64,000 nt of DNA from Salmonella enterica subsp. diarizonae (GTDB lineage Bacteria > Pseudomonadota > Gammaproteobacteria > Enterobacterales > Enterobacteriaceae): positions 124,001 to 188,000 of the forward strand of contig NZ_VXJV01000009.1 of the NCBI RefSeq assembly GCF_008692785.1. The letters are read 5' to 3'. The notes beneath the pieces were generated by a model. It had not been told where the DNA came from and made no database searches. It was given only the letters and a program-made list of their open reading frames with translations. The first letter of the stretch is position 1; the number at the start of each line of letters is the position of its first letter. A program made the position numbers and the translations under genes. Below are positions 21,068 through 29,832 of the stretch, piece after piece.

Positions 21068-21787
21068 GTCGCTACGACAATAACTGATGCTGTATTCAAT
21101 AGGCCGCTGCTGCTGATCGAACGCCACCTGCTTAATCACCAGCACCGGCACTTTACCATCCATTTGAATATGCGACTGAAACTCATCATCCGGCATCCGG
21201 GCGCTGACGCGAGATCGGGTACGCTGAGGGTAAATGTGCTGGCGACGAAAATAGTCATACAGAGAAATGCCAATCGCGTCGACATCATGAATCAGATGCG
21301 CGGGCACCCAGGACTCTTCAATCGATACCGCGTCCTCATCAACATAACGAATACGTTTGAGTAAAAAGACGTCGCTGCCTGTGGGGATCGCCAGATGCTG
21401 AGCGACCTCATCCGGACAACTTACCACGCGTTTGTTAACCCATAGCGTATCCGGTTTTTTACCGCACAAGACAACCTGCTGAGAAAATCCCCGCGCCTCT
21501 TTCAGGGAATACTCAAAGATATTATTGATTTGCGTACCGTAGCCGCGGGCGCGCGTGACGACCCCCTCTTCTTCCAGCGCCTGCATCGCTTTCCGTACCG
21601 TGATACGCGAAACGCCGGTAAGCTGGCTGAGATCGCGTTCGCCAGGCAAAATATTACCGTGCTCAAGAATACCGCTGCGAACGGCATCCTTTACCGTCTG
21701 GGCGAATTTCATGTATAGCGGCGTATTATCCGCCGCTGAAATTCGTTCATTCAGTTGCGCGATGAGCCGGGTATGTGCTTGTTCCAT
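21041..21787 (-). CDS. yegW: YegW, GntR/HutC-family transcription regulator
   Basis: 248 residues. The N-terminal winged helix contains LSQLTGVSRITVRKAMQAL and EEGVVTRARGYGT. A C-terminal UTRA ligand-binding domain starts near residue 95. It converges on yegV with a 27-bp overlap and is the obvious candidate for controlling yegTUV. It lies 36 bp after thiD on the same strand, so some read-through from thiMD is possible. The ligand is unknown. Confidence 0.9.
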   Translation of the reverse strand: MEQAHTRLIAQLNERISAADNTPLYMKFAQTVKDAVRSGILEHGNILPGERDLSQLTGVSRITVRKAMQALEEEGVVTRARGYGTQINNIFEYSLKEARGFSQQVVLCGKKPDTLWVNKRVVSCPDEVAQHLAIPTGSDVFLLKRIRYVDEDAVSIEESWVPAHLIHDVDAIGISLYDYFRRQHIYPQRTRSRVSARMPDDEFQSHIQMDGKVPVLVIKQVAFDQQQRPIEYSISYCRSDLYVFVCEE

Positions 21788-21823
21788 TTATCTTTTCCTG
21801 ACGACGGGTCTGTAGGCAGTATA

Positions 21824-22624
21824 CTACCACCACGCGTGGAAATGATGTACCGGACCAATGCCCTTCCCCACTTCCAGCGTATCCGCCTGAGCCAGCGCCG
21901 CCGAAAGCCATGCCTTCGCCTCGTTTACCGTCTCTCCCCAACTGCAATGCCGGGGCCGTAACGCCGCCAGCGCCGCCGACAGCGTACAGCCCGTCCCATG
22001 CGTATTTTTGGTACTCACACGCGGCGCGCTAAAACGCTGCTCGCCCTCACGGGTAAAGAGCCAGTCCGGGCTTTGCGCATCCTCTAAATGCCCGCCTTTC
22101 ATCAATACCGCCTCACACCCCATCGCCAGTAATGCCCGCCCCTGCGCCAGCATCTCCTGTTCCGTACGCGCATGGGGTGCATTCAGCAACGCTGCGGCTT
22201 CCGGCAAATTAGGCGTAATCAGCGATACCTGCGGCAACAGCCGGACGCGTAATGTTTCTACCGCGGAGGGCGAGAGCAGCGGATCGCCGCTTTTCGCCAG
22301 CATCACCGTATCCAGCACCACATTACGTACATGATGGCGCTGTAGTCGTTCCGCCACGACCTCGACAATATCGGTTTCCGCCAGCATCCCGATTTTCGTG
22401 GTATCAATGCGCACATCGCTGAACACGGAATCTAGTTGAGCGGCGACAAAGTCCGGATCTATCCGGTACACGGACTGTACGCCACAGGTATTTTGCGCCA
22501 CCAGCGCGGTAATGACCGAACAGCCATATGCGCCCAGCGCGGAAAAGGTCTTGAGATCCGCCTGGATACCGGCCCCGCCGCTGGGATCGGTGCCAGCAAT
22601 CGTCAGCGCGTTAATTCTCTTCAT
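21824..22624 (-). CDS. thiD: ThiD, hydroxymethylpyrimidine/phosphomethylpyrimidine kinase
   Basis: Carries out the two phosphorylations of HMP to HMP-PP in thiamine synthesis and salvage, 266 residues. The N-terminal motif [20 protein letters not shown] and the C-terminal kinase motif [15 protein letters not shown] are intact. The start overlaps the thiM stop by four bases, so both are under the TPP riboswitch upstream of thiM. Confidence 0.96.
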   Translation of the reverse strand: MKRINALTIAGTDPSGGAGIQADLKTFSALGAYGCSVITALVAQNTCGVQSVYRIDPDFVAAQLDSVFSDVRIDTTKIGMLAETDIVEVVAERLQRHHVRNVVLDTVMLAKSGDPLLSPSAVETLRVRLLPQVSLITPNLPEAAALLNAPHARTEQEMLAQGRALLAMGCEAVLMKGGHLEDAQSPDWLFTREGEQRFSAPRVSTKNTHGTGCTLSAALAALRPRHCSWGETVNEAKAWLSAALAQADTLEVGKGIGPVHHFHAWW

Positions 22625-23409
22625 TGGCGCGCCTCCACATCCAGATGATATAGCGCATCAAGAAAAGCCGGGATGAAGCTGCCCGGTCCCTCGCTACGCA
22701 CTGCCGCGGCCTGGCCTGCCAGTTTCATCCAGCAGCAGGCCGACGCGACATTGTCCAGCGCGGCGCCCGGTAACGCGCAACTGGCGGCAACGACCGCCGA
22801 CAACGCACAGCCGGTGCCTACAATGCGAGTCATTAACGGATCGCCGCCGGGAATGCTCAGCGTGCGCTGACCGTTAGTGACGTAATCTACCTCTCCGGTG
22901 ACCACAACGATGCAGTCTATCTGACGCGCCAGCGCCTGCGCCGCAGGCAGTGCGGCCAACGCCGCTTCAGTGGTATCTACGCCGCGTCCGCCCAGCGCCA
23001 TGCCGGCTAACGCCAGGATTTCCGAGGCATTGCCGCGTATTGCCGCCGGGCGCAGGGACAAGAGCTCCAGGCAAAATCGCCGACGGAATTCCAGCGCGCC
23101 CACCGCGACAGGGTCGAGCGTCCACGGCGTTTTGGCATCATAAGCGCTTTCTACCGCAGCACGCATCGCGTCAGCACGTGAGGCGGTTAATGTTCCGACA
23201 TTAACCAGCAAGGCGTTGGCGATGGCGGCAAACGGTCTGGCCTCGGCAGGATCAATCACCATAGCGGGTGACGCGCCCAGCGCCAGCAGCGTATTGGCGG
23301 TAAACGTTTGTACGACGTCATTCGTCATACAGTGCGTAAGCGGGGAGAGCGCGCGAAAGTGTTTTAACGTATGTGCCGCAAGCGTACGGCAGTGCAGGTC
23401 AGGCTGCAT
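22621..23409 (-). CDS. thiM: ThiM, hydroxyethylthiazole kinase
   Basis: Phosphorylates the thiazole alcohol for thiamine salvage, 262 residues. The conserved stretch [20 protein letters not shown] is near residues 27-46, and the ATP/Mg motif [12 protein letters not shown] is near residue 196. The first residues differ from E. coli ThiM, but the start is fixed by a GCAGGAG ribosome site a few bases upstream. It is the first gene of thiMD, downstream of a TPP riboswitch. Confidence 0.96.
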   Translation of the reverse strand: MQPDLHCRTLAAHTLKHFRALSPLTHCMTNDVVQTFTANTLLALGASPAMVIDPAEARPFAAIANALLVNVGTLTASRADAMRAAVESAYDAKTPWTLDPVAVGALEFRRRFCLELLSLRPAAIRGNASEILALAGMALGGRGVDTTEAALAALPAAQALARQIDCIVVVTGEVDYVTNGQRTLSIPGGDPLMTRIVGTGCALSAVVAASCALPGAALDNVASACCWMKLAGQAAAVRSEGPGSFIPAFLDALYHLDVEARQ

Positions 23410-23453
23410 GGTTCAGCTCCTGCCCGCGTGAAGAAGGGACACGAGCAGTGTCA

Positions 23454-23531
23454 GACTTCCCTACGCTGGCATTATCCAGATCAGGTGGTACGGGTATTTC
23501 TCAGCCTTCATAAAGAAGGGCACCCCGAGTC
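23454..23531 (-). promoter_or_regulatory. TPP (THI-box) riboswitch of thiMD
   Basis: On the minus strand, P1 is GACT/AGTC. The conserved CTGAGA lies in the pyrimidine-sensing arm and ACCTGATCTGGATAATGCCA in the pyrophosphate-sensing arm, followed by GCGTAGGGAA. The expression platform would mask the GCAGGAG ribosome site of thiM when thiamine pyrophosphate is bound, as shown for E. coli thiM. Confidence 0.95.
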
Positions 23532-23534
23532 GTG

Positions 23535-23561
23535 AAGCCCCGCCGTGTTAAGCGGGGTTTC
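23535..23561 (+). terminator. Terminator-like hairpin beside the thiM riboswitch
   Basis: AAGCCCCGC/GCGGGGTTT forms a nine-pair stem with one G-T wobble and an eight-base loop, just upstream of the aptamer. Only the plus orientation has T residues after the stem, and no plus-strand gene precedes it. It may be part of the thiM leader or end an antisense transcript. Confidence 0.35.
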
Positions 23562-23818
23562 GCTATTAAGCATACTGTCTGCGCCAGGCAATGTAAATTT
23601 ACAGCCAGTGGCGGATGATAATTTCAGTGTTATCAGATAGTTCTCAAAACCTATTCGGTTCTGGCAAACTTGCTGCCGGATATGTTGCTGCACGACGCTT
23701 TCGTTTACACTTTTTACGAAAAGGGGCGTGAGATAACAAAATAGCGCTTGTCAGATGCGCCACCAGCAGAAATGATACACACGACGTTAACTGACCCGCA
23801 TATGTGGAGGGTAAAAGT

Positions 23819-24133
23819 ATGAAAAGTAAGTTGCTGCCTTGCGCGCTGTTGCTTGCAACCAGTTTTGCATGGGCCGCCCCCGCGACAACGGGCATTGATC
23901 AATATGAGTTAAAGAGTTTTATTGCCGACTTCACACACTTCAAGCCCGGTGATACCGTTCCGCAGATGTACCGCACCGATGAGTACAATATTAAACAGTG
24001 GAAATTACGTAATCTGCCCGCGCCGGATGCCGGTACCCACTGGACCTATATGGGCGGCGCGTATGTGCTGATTAACGATGCCGATGGAAAAATCATCAAA
24101 GCCTATGACGGCGAGATTTTTTATCATCGGTAA
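23819..24133 (+). CDS. rcnB: RcnB, periplasmic nickel/cobalt homeostasis protein
   Basis: Small secreted protein of 104 residues with a signal peptide cleaved at about AWA-AP. The mature part is nearly identical to E. coli RcnB, including FKPGDTVPQMYRTDEYNIKQW and DAGTHWTYMGGAYVLI. RcnB modulates Ni/Co export with RcnA. I placed the start at 23819, after GGAGG; the ATG at 23804 lies before that ribosome site. E. coli has rcnR and rcnA between thiM and rcnB; here they are absent. Confidence 0.9.
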   Translation: MKSKLLPCALLLATSFAWAAPATTGIDQYELKSFIADFTHFKPGDTVPQMYRTDEYNIKQWKLRNLPAPDAGTHWTYMGGAYVLINDADGKIIKAYDGEIFYHR

Positions 24134-24166
24134 AAAAAGCACGTACTTTCTTGACGAAAGTACGTG
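24131..24166 (-). terminator. Terminator of the stc operon
   Basis: A perfect 11-bp stem, CACGTACTTTC/GAAAGTACGTG, with a five-base loop is followed on the minus strand by a run of seven T. It begins at the very end of rcnB and ends stcABCD transcription. Confidence 0.85.
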
Positions 24167-24193
24167 AAACAGGGGAAATCATCATTACGCTAA

Positions 24194-25207
24194 TTAGTCA
24201 TAGGATACGGCAAATATAACTTTGCTTTGGACTTCGCCAGGCTGTAGTGCTTCCCCTGTTATACGCACGTATCTCGCGGTAATGGGGAAAGTATACTGAT
24301 CATTGATTGTCGCCATTTTCGTTAACCTGCTCATCAGAGCATCACCCCGTTTTAACGGCGTGGCGGCGGTGCCGTTATAAATCTGGAAACCAACGCCTTG
24401 GGCGCCATTGGTTATCGTGTTTTTCAGTATCGTTCCGTTGTCGTTCCAGTTGCCGCGCGCCACGTTAAAACTCACCGGGTTGGTGGTAACATTATAAACC
24501 CCGTCGCAATTGAGTACCAGATTTGTCGATCCCGTTTTACTGTTATTGCCGGACAAAATCTCATTTAACGTCGTATCCGGCATTTTTATTTCATATGTAG
24601 GCTGTGAAAAACGACAGGTGGTGGGCTTGTGTTTGACGGTAAACGTCAAATATTGGGAGTAGGCATTATCATTGCTAAACAACCGCAGGGCAGAACACAC
24701 TATCCACGCCAAAATATTTGAGTTACATGAATTATTAGATAAAAAATTAACCGCAGGCTTAGATAAGCTGAACGAATTACCGTATACTTTCTCGCCATTA
24801 TCTGAACTATATGACATTGCGGCTACGTACGATGCTTTAAGGGTCATTTGTTTATTATTCAGAGTATCATCTACCGAATAATTTTTAACTGAGGCAATTC
24901 TATCACTGCCTGTATTAACAGGAAAATCTGAACTTTCAAGTGTCAGTTTGATAAAAATTGACTGACTACTGGCACTATCTTTTATTTCAACGATATAGTC
25001 TTGTAAACTTGTCGCATAGTACATTTTATCGCCTGTCGTATTGCAGTCAAATGATCCTTGTAAATTGGGATTAAAATTTACCGTTGTTGATCCCGTTGTT
25101 AAATCCAATGTAATAGGTTGCGTTGCGCTCGTAGTTCCTTTCGGCGTACATTTTGCTTGTCCCAACAGCGGGATTAATAGTAAAAACAAAAACCCATATT
25201 TTTTCAT
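24194..25207 (-). CDS. stcD: StcD, tip/adhesin-like subunit of Stc fimbriae
   Basis: Secreted protein of 337 residues with signal peptide MKKYGFLFLLLIPLLGQAKC. The C-terminal part has a pilin-like domain (TCRFSQPTYEIKMPDTTLNEIL through VIFAVSYD), and the N-terminal half is an extended unique region with several Cys. This plan, with the gene last in the operon, fits the fimbrial tip subunit, the counterpart of E. coli YehA. I chose the start at 25207, 11 bp after the stcC stop. The receptor is unknown. Confidence 0.85.
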   Translation of the reverse strand: MKKYGFLFLLLIPLLGQAKCTPKGTTSATQPITLDLTTGSTTVNFNPNLQGSFDCNTTGDKMYYATSLQDYIVEIKDSASSQSIFIKLTLESSDFPVNTGSDRIASVKNYSVDDTLNNKQMTLKASYVAAMSYSSDNGEKVYGNSFSLSKPAVNFLSNNSCNSNILAWIVCSALRLFSNDNAYSQYLTFTVKHKPTTCRFSQPTYEIKMPDTTLNEILSGNNSKTGSTNLVLNCDGVYNVTTNPVSFNVARGNWNDNGTILKNTITNGAQGVGFQIYNGTAATPLKRGDALMSRLTKMATINDQYTFPITARYVRITGEALQPGEVQSKVIFAVSYD

Positions 25208-25218
25208 AAACGCATCCC

Positions 25219-27705
25219 TTATCGGCAAATATAGACTTTATTCTCATTAATCACCTTCTCAAAGGTGATGGTACAGAACTGCCTCTGCTGTTTATTCACC
25301 GCGACACGTACCGACGCGGGAATATCATTGGTGCGAATAAATAACCGACTACCCTGACCTACGAGGCCGACGTTATTACCCGCGTTATCTTCTACCTCAT
25401 AGCCGAACGATAAAGGAGAACCATCCGGACGCCGGGCGAGGAAGTACCAGGGTTTACGTCGATCGGTCTCAAATTCCGCCAGTACCACCGCGCCACGATA
25501 AGGCACTGCACCCTTGCGGTTGCCCAATAACGCAACATCGCTATCACTGTTGGAAAGATCCAGCATCAGCATATTTTCGCGATACGGCGTTAAGCTGTCA
25601 TAAATAGCGTAGCCTTTGCTGTCCGTGGTTAAGTACCGATGGCCCTGCACCGCTGCGCCCTGCAGTCCCGGCGCGTTAACAATGGCAAAAGTATCCGACA
25701 ACCGGGGAACCAGCGCCACGCCGTTGGACCACGCCACGATACCGCCCTGAATATTGCCGCTGGCCTGCTGGTATTTATTCGACTGGCTGTAACTGCCGCC
25801 CACCGTCGCTATCGGCGCACGCCAGACCAGACTGCCGCCCGCTGTTGTCTCACTACCCTGTCGCTGGTGGCTCAGATTAGCGCCATAGCTAAACTGATCG
25901 CGGTTCCCCGCCACGCCGCTTAAACTGGTGTTATTCGATTGATAACCGTCATCATCGAACGTTGTTGAGTTAGAAACGAACAGATCGCGCCGCGGGGTAG
26001 AAATACCGTCGCCCCATGAGAACGGAATCGAGATATACAGGTTAAAACGCTTATCCTCATGGTGATCCTCATCATATGTCTGGCTAACGGATAAGGTATA
26101 GCTAATACGTTGCCAGGAGTTTGAATAACTTAATTGATAATCTTTACCGGTTCCGCTGCGTCCCCAATAATCGCGCCACAGGCCGCTGACCGCCAGAAAT
26201 CCCCAGTTGGCAGGTAATGCCTGATTGATATTAAGTGAAAAACTGTTCTTCCGACCAAAATCGTTCTGATAATAGTCGGCAATGTCATACACATCATTTT
26301 CATCGCGCTGGTAATTATTTTTATTATTCGCCCATACGTGATCGTTAAAGGTTCGATAATCCCGTGACGAATAACGCCAGGCTGCCAAAGCAAACTGCGT
26401 TCCGGTCTGCGCAACATATTTATTCCACTCTACCTGAAAACTCTGCCCATCAAAAACATCACCATTATCCTGTTCGCTATGCGAGCGCGTGGCGTCTACC
26501 GATACCGCGCCAATCAGCGTATTCCAGCCAGTACCGAGTACAAATGCAGAGTAATTATCCGACAACATTGTCCCGCCATATATCGTCAGCAAATTATTCA
26601 GACCGTACTGGTAGCTACCTTGTATAAAATCAGACTGATTACTCGCGCCTTCGATATGACTACGTCCCGCAGCAAAATCATATTTCGACACGCCCGCTTG
26701 CAACATATTCGGTACCGATGAATAAGGTACCAGATAATGTGATACTGAACCGTCAGCTTCTTTTACACTAACATCCAAATCCGCGCCGCCGCCAGCAAGC
26801 TGCAAATCATCAATAGCGAATGGACCGGGAGGGACCTCTTTCTGATAAATAATAAAACCATTTTGTTCAATAGATACCAGCGCGTTGCTCTGAGCAATCC
26901 CACGCACTACCGGCGTAAAGCTCTGTTTCGAGTTTGGTAGCATTTGCATATCGCGCCAGATACGCACGCCGCGAAAACGCACGGCGTCAAAGATGTCCGA
27001 CCCGGTATACATATCTCCGGCGCGCAGCGTGCCGAGAATCTGCGGAATGCCGCGTTCCAAATACAGGGTGTTACTTTTCCACTGGCCGCTACCCTCGTTG
27101 CTTTTTGTATAGTTGGCATTGGAATGCAGTTGCCAACTCAGCAGGTTTAATCCGCTATTCAGGCTCACATAGCTGCTTTTATCATCGCCGCCATGTTTAT
27201 AATTACTGTAATACTGGCTGGCATAATAAGAGGTATAAAAAGCGTTAATCCCACGATCCCAGGTTTCAGGCGGCATATAACCTGGCTCATATTCATTCAC
27301 ATATGCCTGCGGTACGCGTAAATTCAGCATAAACTGCCCGATATCATAGTCAATGCTGCCGCCCTGTACCGCCGCACGCAGCGGTACGCAATCCACATTT
27401 TTATCTGCTTTAATATTGTCGGTACGAATACCAATTTGCTGTAACTGCGCCCAGGTTAAGCATGTCGCGTCCGGATCGGCTTTAATATTGATTTCGTAAT
27501 GACCGCGCCACTGATTATTCAGATAAACATCCATTTCATACATGCCGGGCATGGGCTTATCGCCATCAATCTGATAACGGGAAATCTTTTCGCCATTTAA
27601 TCCACCAATCATAAAGTGGGTATCAAACGTTTCTTCTTCCGCCCATACGGATGAAGTTACCAGCACTGACAATATGGCCAGCGTAATGGAGTTTATCTTT
27701 GACAT
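25219..27705 (-). CDS. stcC: StcC, outer-membrane fimbrial usher
   Basis: 828-residue usher that receives chaperone-subunit complexes and secretes the growing pilus. It has a signal peptide (VTSSVWAEEETFDTHF), the N-terminal chaperone-binding domain, a long beta-barrel with Tyr-rich strands, and the plug motif PYSSVPNMLQAGVSKYDFAAG. The C-terminal domains end with a Cys pair (CTITFEK...YICR). The length is typical. It lies between chaperone and tip subunit with gaps of 14 and 11 bp. Confidence 0.94.
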   Translation of the reverse strand: MSKINSITLAILSVLVTSSVWAEEETFDTHFMIGGLNGEKISRYQIDGDKPMPGMYEMDVYLNNQWRGHYEINIKADPDATCLTWAQLQQIGIRTDNIKADKNVDCVPLRAAVQGGSIDYDIGQFMLNLRVPQAYVNEYEPGYMPPETWDRGINAFYTSYYASQYYSNYKHGGDDKSSYVSLNSGLNLLSWQLHSNANYTKSNEGSGQWKSNTLYLERGIPQILGTLRAGDMYTGSDIFDAVRFRGVRIWRDMQMLPNSKQSFTPVVRGIAQSNALVSIEQNGFIIYQKEVPPGPFAIDDLQLAGGGADLDVSVKEADGSVSHYLVPYSSVPNMLQAGVSKYDFAAGRSHIEGASNQSDFIQGSYQYGLNNLLTIYGGTMLSDNYSAFVLGTGWNTLIGAVSVDATRSHSEQDNGDVFDGQSFQVEWNKYVAQTGTQFALAAWRYSSRDYRTFNDHVWANNKNNYQRDENDVYDIADYYQNDFGRKNSFSLNINQALPANWGFLAVSGLWRDYWGRSGTGKDYQLSYSNSWQRISYTLSVSQTYDEDHHEDKRFNLYISIPFSWGDGISTPRRDLFVSNSTTFDDDGYQSNNTSLSGVAGNRDQFSYGANLSHQRQGSETTAGGSLVWRAPIATVGGSYSQSNKYQQASGNIQGGIVAWSNGVALVPRLSDTFAIVNAPGLQGAAVQGHRYLTTDSKGYAIYDSLTPYRENMLMLDLSNSDSDVALLGNRKGAVPYRGAVVLAEFETDRRKPWYFLARRPDGSPLSFGYEVEDNAGNNVGLVGQGSRLFIRTNDIPASVRVAVNKQQRQFCTITFEKVINENKVYICR

Positions 27706-27719
27706 AATCAGTCCTTGAG

Positions 27720-28400
27720 CTATTTTCCAGTTTTTATTTTTTCACTCAAATAGTTACCATGATCATCAATAAGGGTGACTTTATAATAATTAACAACAGT
27801 GGCGGTAGTAACCGTTTTATCCGACCAGGGTGCCAGTAATAGTGTTTCTTTATTAATTTTTGAATTACCTGTTACGTCAGGAATAGTTATCCAGTTGGCT
27901 GAATTGTTTTTGATAGTAATACTACCGCTGGTATACCTGATATGCAGATACGAAAAACTATTTTTACCTACACCAGTGATACCTTGTGGGCGATAAATAA
28001 ATTTAATGCGATTCTGCATAGCGAATTTAATGATGTTCTGACTTTCAGACTCCGCTGGGTTAGGCGGAATATCCAGGACGTTAAGAAAAAACAGGCTTTC
28101 ACGATCTTTCGGCAGGCTATTCGCCAACTGTTTAATTTTCAACTGTTGACCGGACCCACCACCAACCCTCGCAACCGGCGGCGTTATGACGAAAGGCACC
28201 TGAATTTTTTCCGGCGGTAGGCTGGTGTCGCCGTCATCTATCCACGACTGCACCAGCGAACTGCGGCTGCCTTCATTCATTAATTGTACAGTAATCTCTT
28301 TTTTCTGCGCCGGATAAATAATACGAGTGCCATAAATATAGATACCTCCCCACGCGGGCATGACCGAACCGGCCAGCAATAATGCGACTAGTTTTTTCAT
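27720..28400 (-). CDS. stcB: StcB, periplasmic pilus chaperone
   Basis: PapD-like chaperone of 226 residues from the start MKKLVALLLAGSVMPAWG, a signal peptide. The upstream 24-codon extension of the frame was rejected because the signal peptide begins at 28400. Immunoglobulin-like fold motifs are GTRIIYPAQKKEITVQLMN near residue 26, PPVARVGGGSGQQLKI and FFLNVLDIPP. It donates strands to StcA and StcD subunits before delivery to StcC. Confidence 0.93.
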   Translation of the reverse strand: MKKLVALLLAGSVMPAWGGIYIYGTRIIYPAQKKEITVQLMNEGSRSSLVQSWIDDGDTSLPPEKIQVPFVITPPVARVGGGSGQQLKIKQLANSLPKDRESLFFLNVLDIPPNPAESESQNIIKFAMQNRIKFIYRPQGITGVGKNSFSYLHIRYTSGSITIKNNSANWITIPDVTGNSKINKETLLLAPWSDKTVTTATVVNYYKVTLIDDHGNYLSEKIKTGK

Positions 28401-28458
28401 TATAATTATCCTTGTTATCGAAAAAAATTGGCGGCCGTAGCCGCCGATAAGCGAGAGA

Positions 28459-28995
28459 TTAATCAGTAACAACGGTCATGGTCAGCGAGGAGGCGACATC
28501 GCCAGCGGTAACAGTGGTGCCTTGTTTTGCATAACGCGCGCTAAAATTCAACGTATATTTATTATCTGCTGTCTTTGTTAACTCAATGCCATCATCAGGA
28601 TTAACCCGCTGAGTAAAGCCCTCACCATAGTAGACTACAAAACCAGCGCCGTTAGCCGATGCCGTATTACGGGTAATAAAGTTACGCGTACTATCAAATT
28701 GTGAGCTGGAAAAAGTAATACGTGGTGCTTTATCCCCGGTACATTCAACCGTCAGCGGCGCGGTGGTTTTATTTGAATATCCTTCATAAACATCACCAGC
28801 ATTTAGTCCATTTAAGCGATCAACACCAATCTGGTTCATACCAATAGTGGCGGTAGTCTCCCCGGTAAATTTACAGGTAGTTCCCACAACCTTACCGGTA
28901 ATAATTAATTCACCCTGGTCAGAATCAGCAGCGAAAACCCCAGCGCTCATAAATATAGCAGACAATACAGAAGCAGCAATAAGTAAACGTTTCAT
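28459..28995 (-). CDS. stcA: StcA, major fimbrial subunit
   Basis: Type I-like pilin of 178 residues with a signal peptide ending near GVFA-ADSDQ. Typical pilin features are a Cys pair (TTCKF and VECTG), GEFIITGKV-like early strands, NGAGFVVYYGEGF and a C-terminal beta strand (LTMTVVTD) that lacks the usual penultimate Tyr. It is the first gene of stcABCD; its promoter lies in the AT-rich 28996-29219 region. It is the counterpart of E. coli YehD. The stc operon is silent in standard culture and is reported to be activated by MarT. Confidence 0.93.
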   Translation of the reverse strand: MKRLLIAASVLSAIFMSAGVFAADSDQGELIITGKVVGTTCKFTGETTATIGMNQIGVDRLNGLNAGDVYEGYSNKTTAPLTVECTGDKAPRITFSSSQFDSTRNFITRNTASANGAGFVVYYGEGFTQRVNPDDGIELTKTADNKYTLNFSARYAKQGTTVTAGDVASSLTMTVVTD

Positions 28996-29219
28996 AATCT
29001 CTTCCTTAATGAAGTAATTTCTATTTGTTAAGAGTTATTAACCCTTGCGAAGAAAATTCTCATAGATGGGAAGTTACCGCAATGTAAACGCGATGTTTTA
29101 TTGATTTAAAGCAATTTACAGATTGTAATATAATCGCAACAAATAATTATTGCTTATCATTATTTTGTAAACTTATTAATTTCCGAAATTTACTGCTCTT
29201 AAATATAAATAATATAAAT

Positions 29220-29254
29220 AAAAAAACCCACATCATTGATATTAATGATGTGGG
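29220..29254 (-). terminator. Terminator of yehE
   Basis: A perfect 11-bp stem, CCCACATCATT/AATGATGTGGG, with a six-base loop is followed on the minus strand by a long T-run. It lies about 20 bp past the yehE stop. Confidence 0.85.
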
Positions 29255-29273
29255 CAAGCAGTATTAATATAGA

Positions 29274-29555
29274 TTAGTCGTAACGACTAACAATAATCTG
29301 GCGGTCGTTATCACCGGGCACTGTGTATAGCTGCGTCGTCACACCTCTCACCGGTGTGGCGGCGGGTGGTTGCAGTGTTGAAACGTGGATGGTGTTGCCG
29401 CAACGCTGCTGCAACTGCGCGTTAACCACTTCCGTGCTGCACGTCGGCGCGGTCACTTTTCCACTGATGGTTAATGCTGCGGTATCGGAAGCAAAAACAG
29501 GGACGCTTATTCCATAAGCCGAGACTATAATTCCCATCAGCAAATATTTTTTCAT
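29274..29555 (-). CDS. yehE: YehE, small secreted protein of unknown function (DUF2574)
   Basis: 93 residues with a signal peptide (MKKYLLMGIIVSAYGISVPVFA). A short mature part resembles an early pilin strand (LTISGKVTAPTC) with two Cys (CSTEV, RCGNTI) and ends in VSRYD. It resembles E. coli YehE, which also sits beside a yeh/stc-type fimbrial operon. It is transcribed in the same direction as stcABCD but has its own terminator before stcA. A role with the fimbriae is plausible but unproven. Confidence 0.85.
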   Translation of the reverse strand: MKKYLLMGIIVSAYGISVPVFASDTAALTISGKVTAPTCSTEVVNAQLQQRCGNTIHVSTLQPPAATPVRGVTTQLYTVPGDNDRQIIVSRYD

Positions 29556-29832
29556 AGTGAGTAATTGTTCCTCTGATGAACGTCAAACAATATGCAGGCC
29601 GTCCTGATAAGCAGTATGGACGTATCGGCACCTTAAAACCAATTGAAAAAATAAATCAGTAGGATAGATATGATCAATTCAAATAATGTTTTTGTCGATT
29701 ATTTCAGATAAACGCCTGCCTGTTTTAGCAGGAATTAACAATACGAGCGCTATTATTTATTTAATGCATTCACCGCATCAATATATATTAATGCAGTGAA
29801 TGTCATATTCTCTTTGGAATACGTTAGAGTGC

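Noticed and set aside
24194-29555. Phase-variable switch for stc fimbriae
   Set aside because: No invertible repeats, recombinase gene or GATC pair upstream of stcA was seen.
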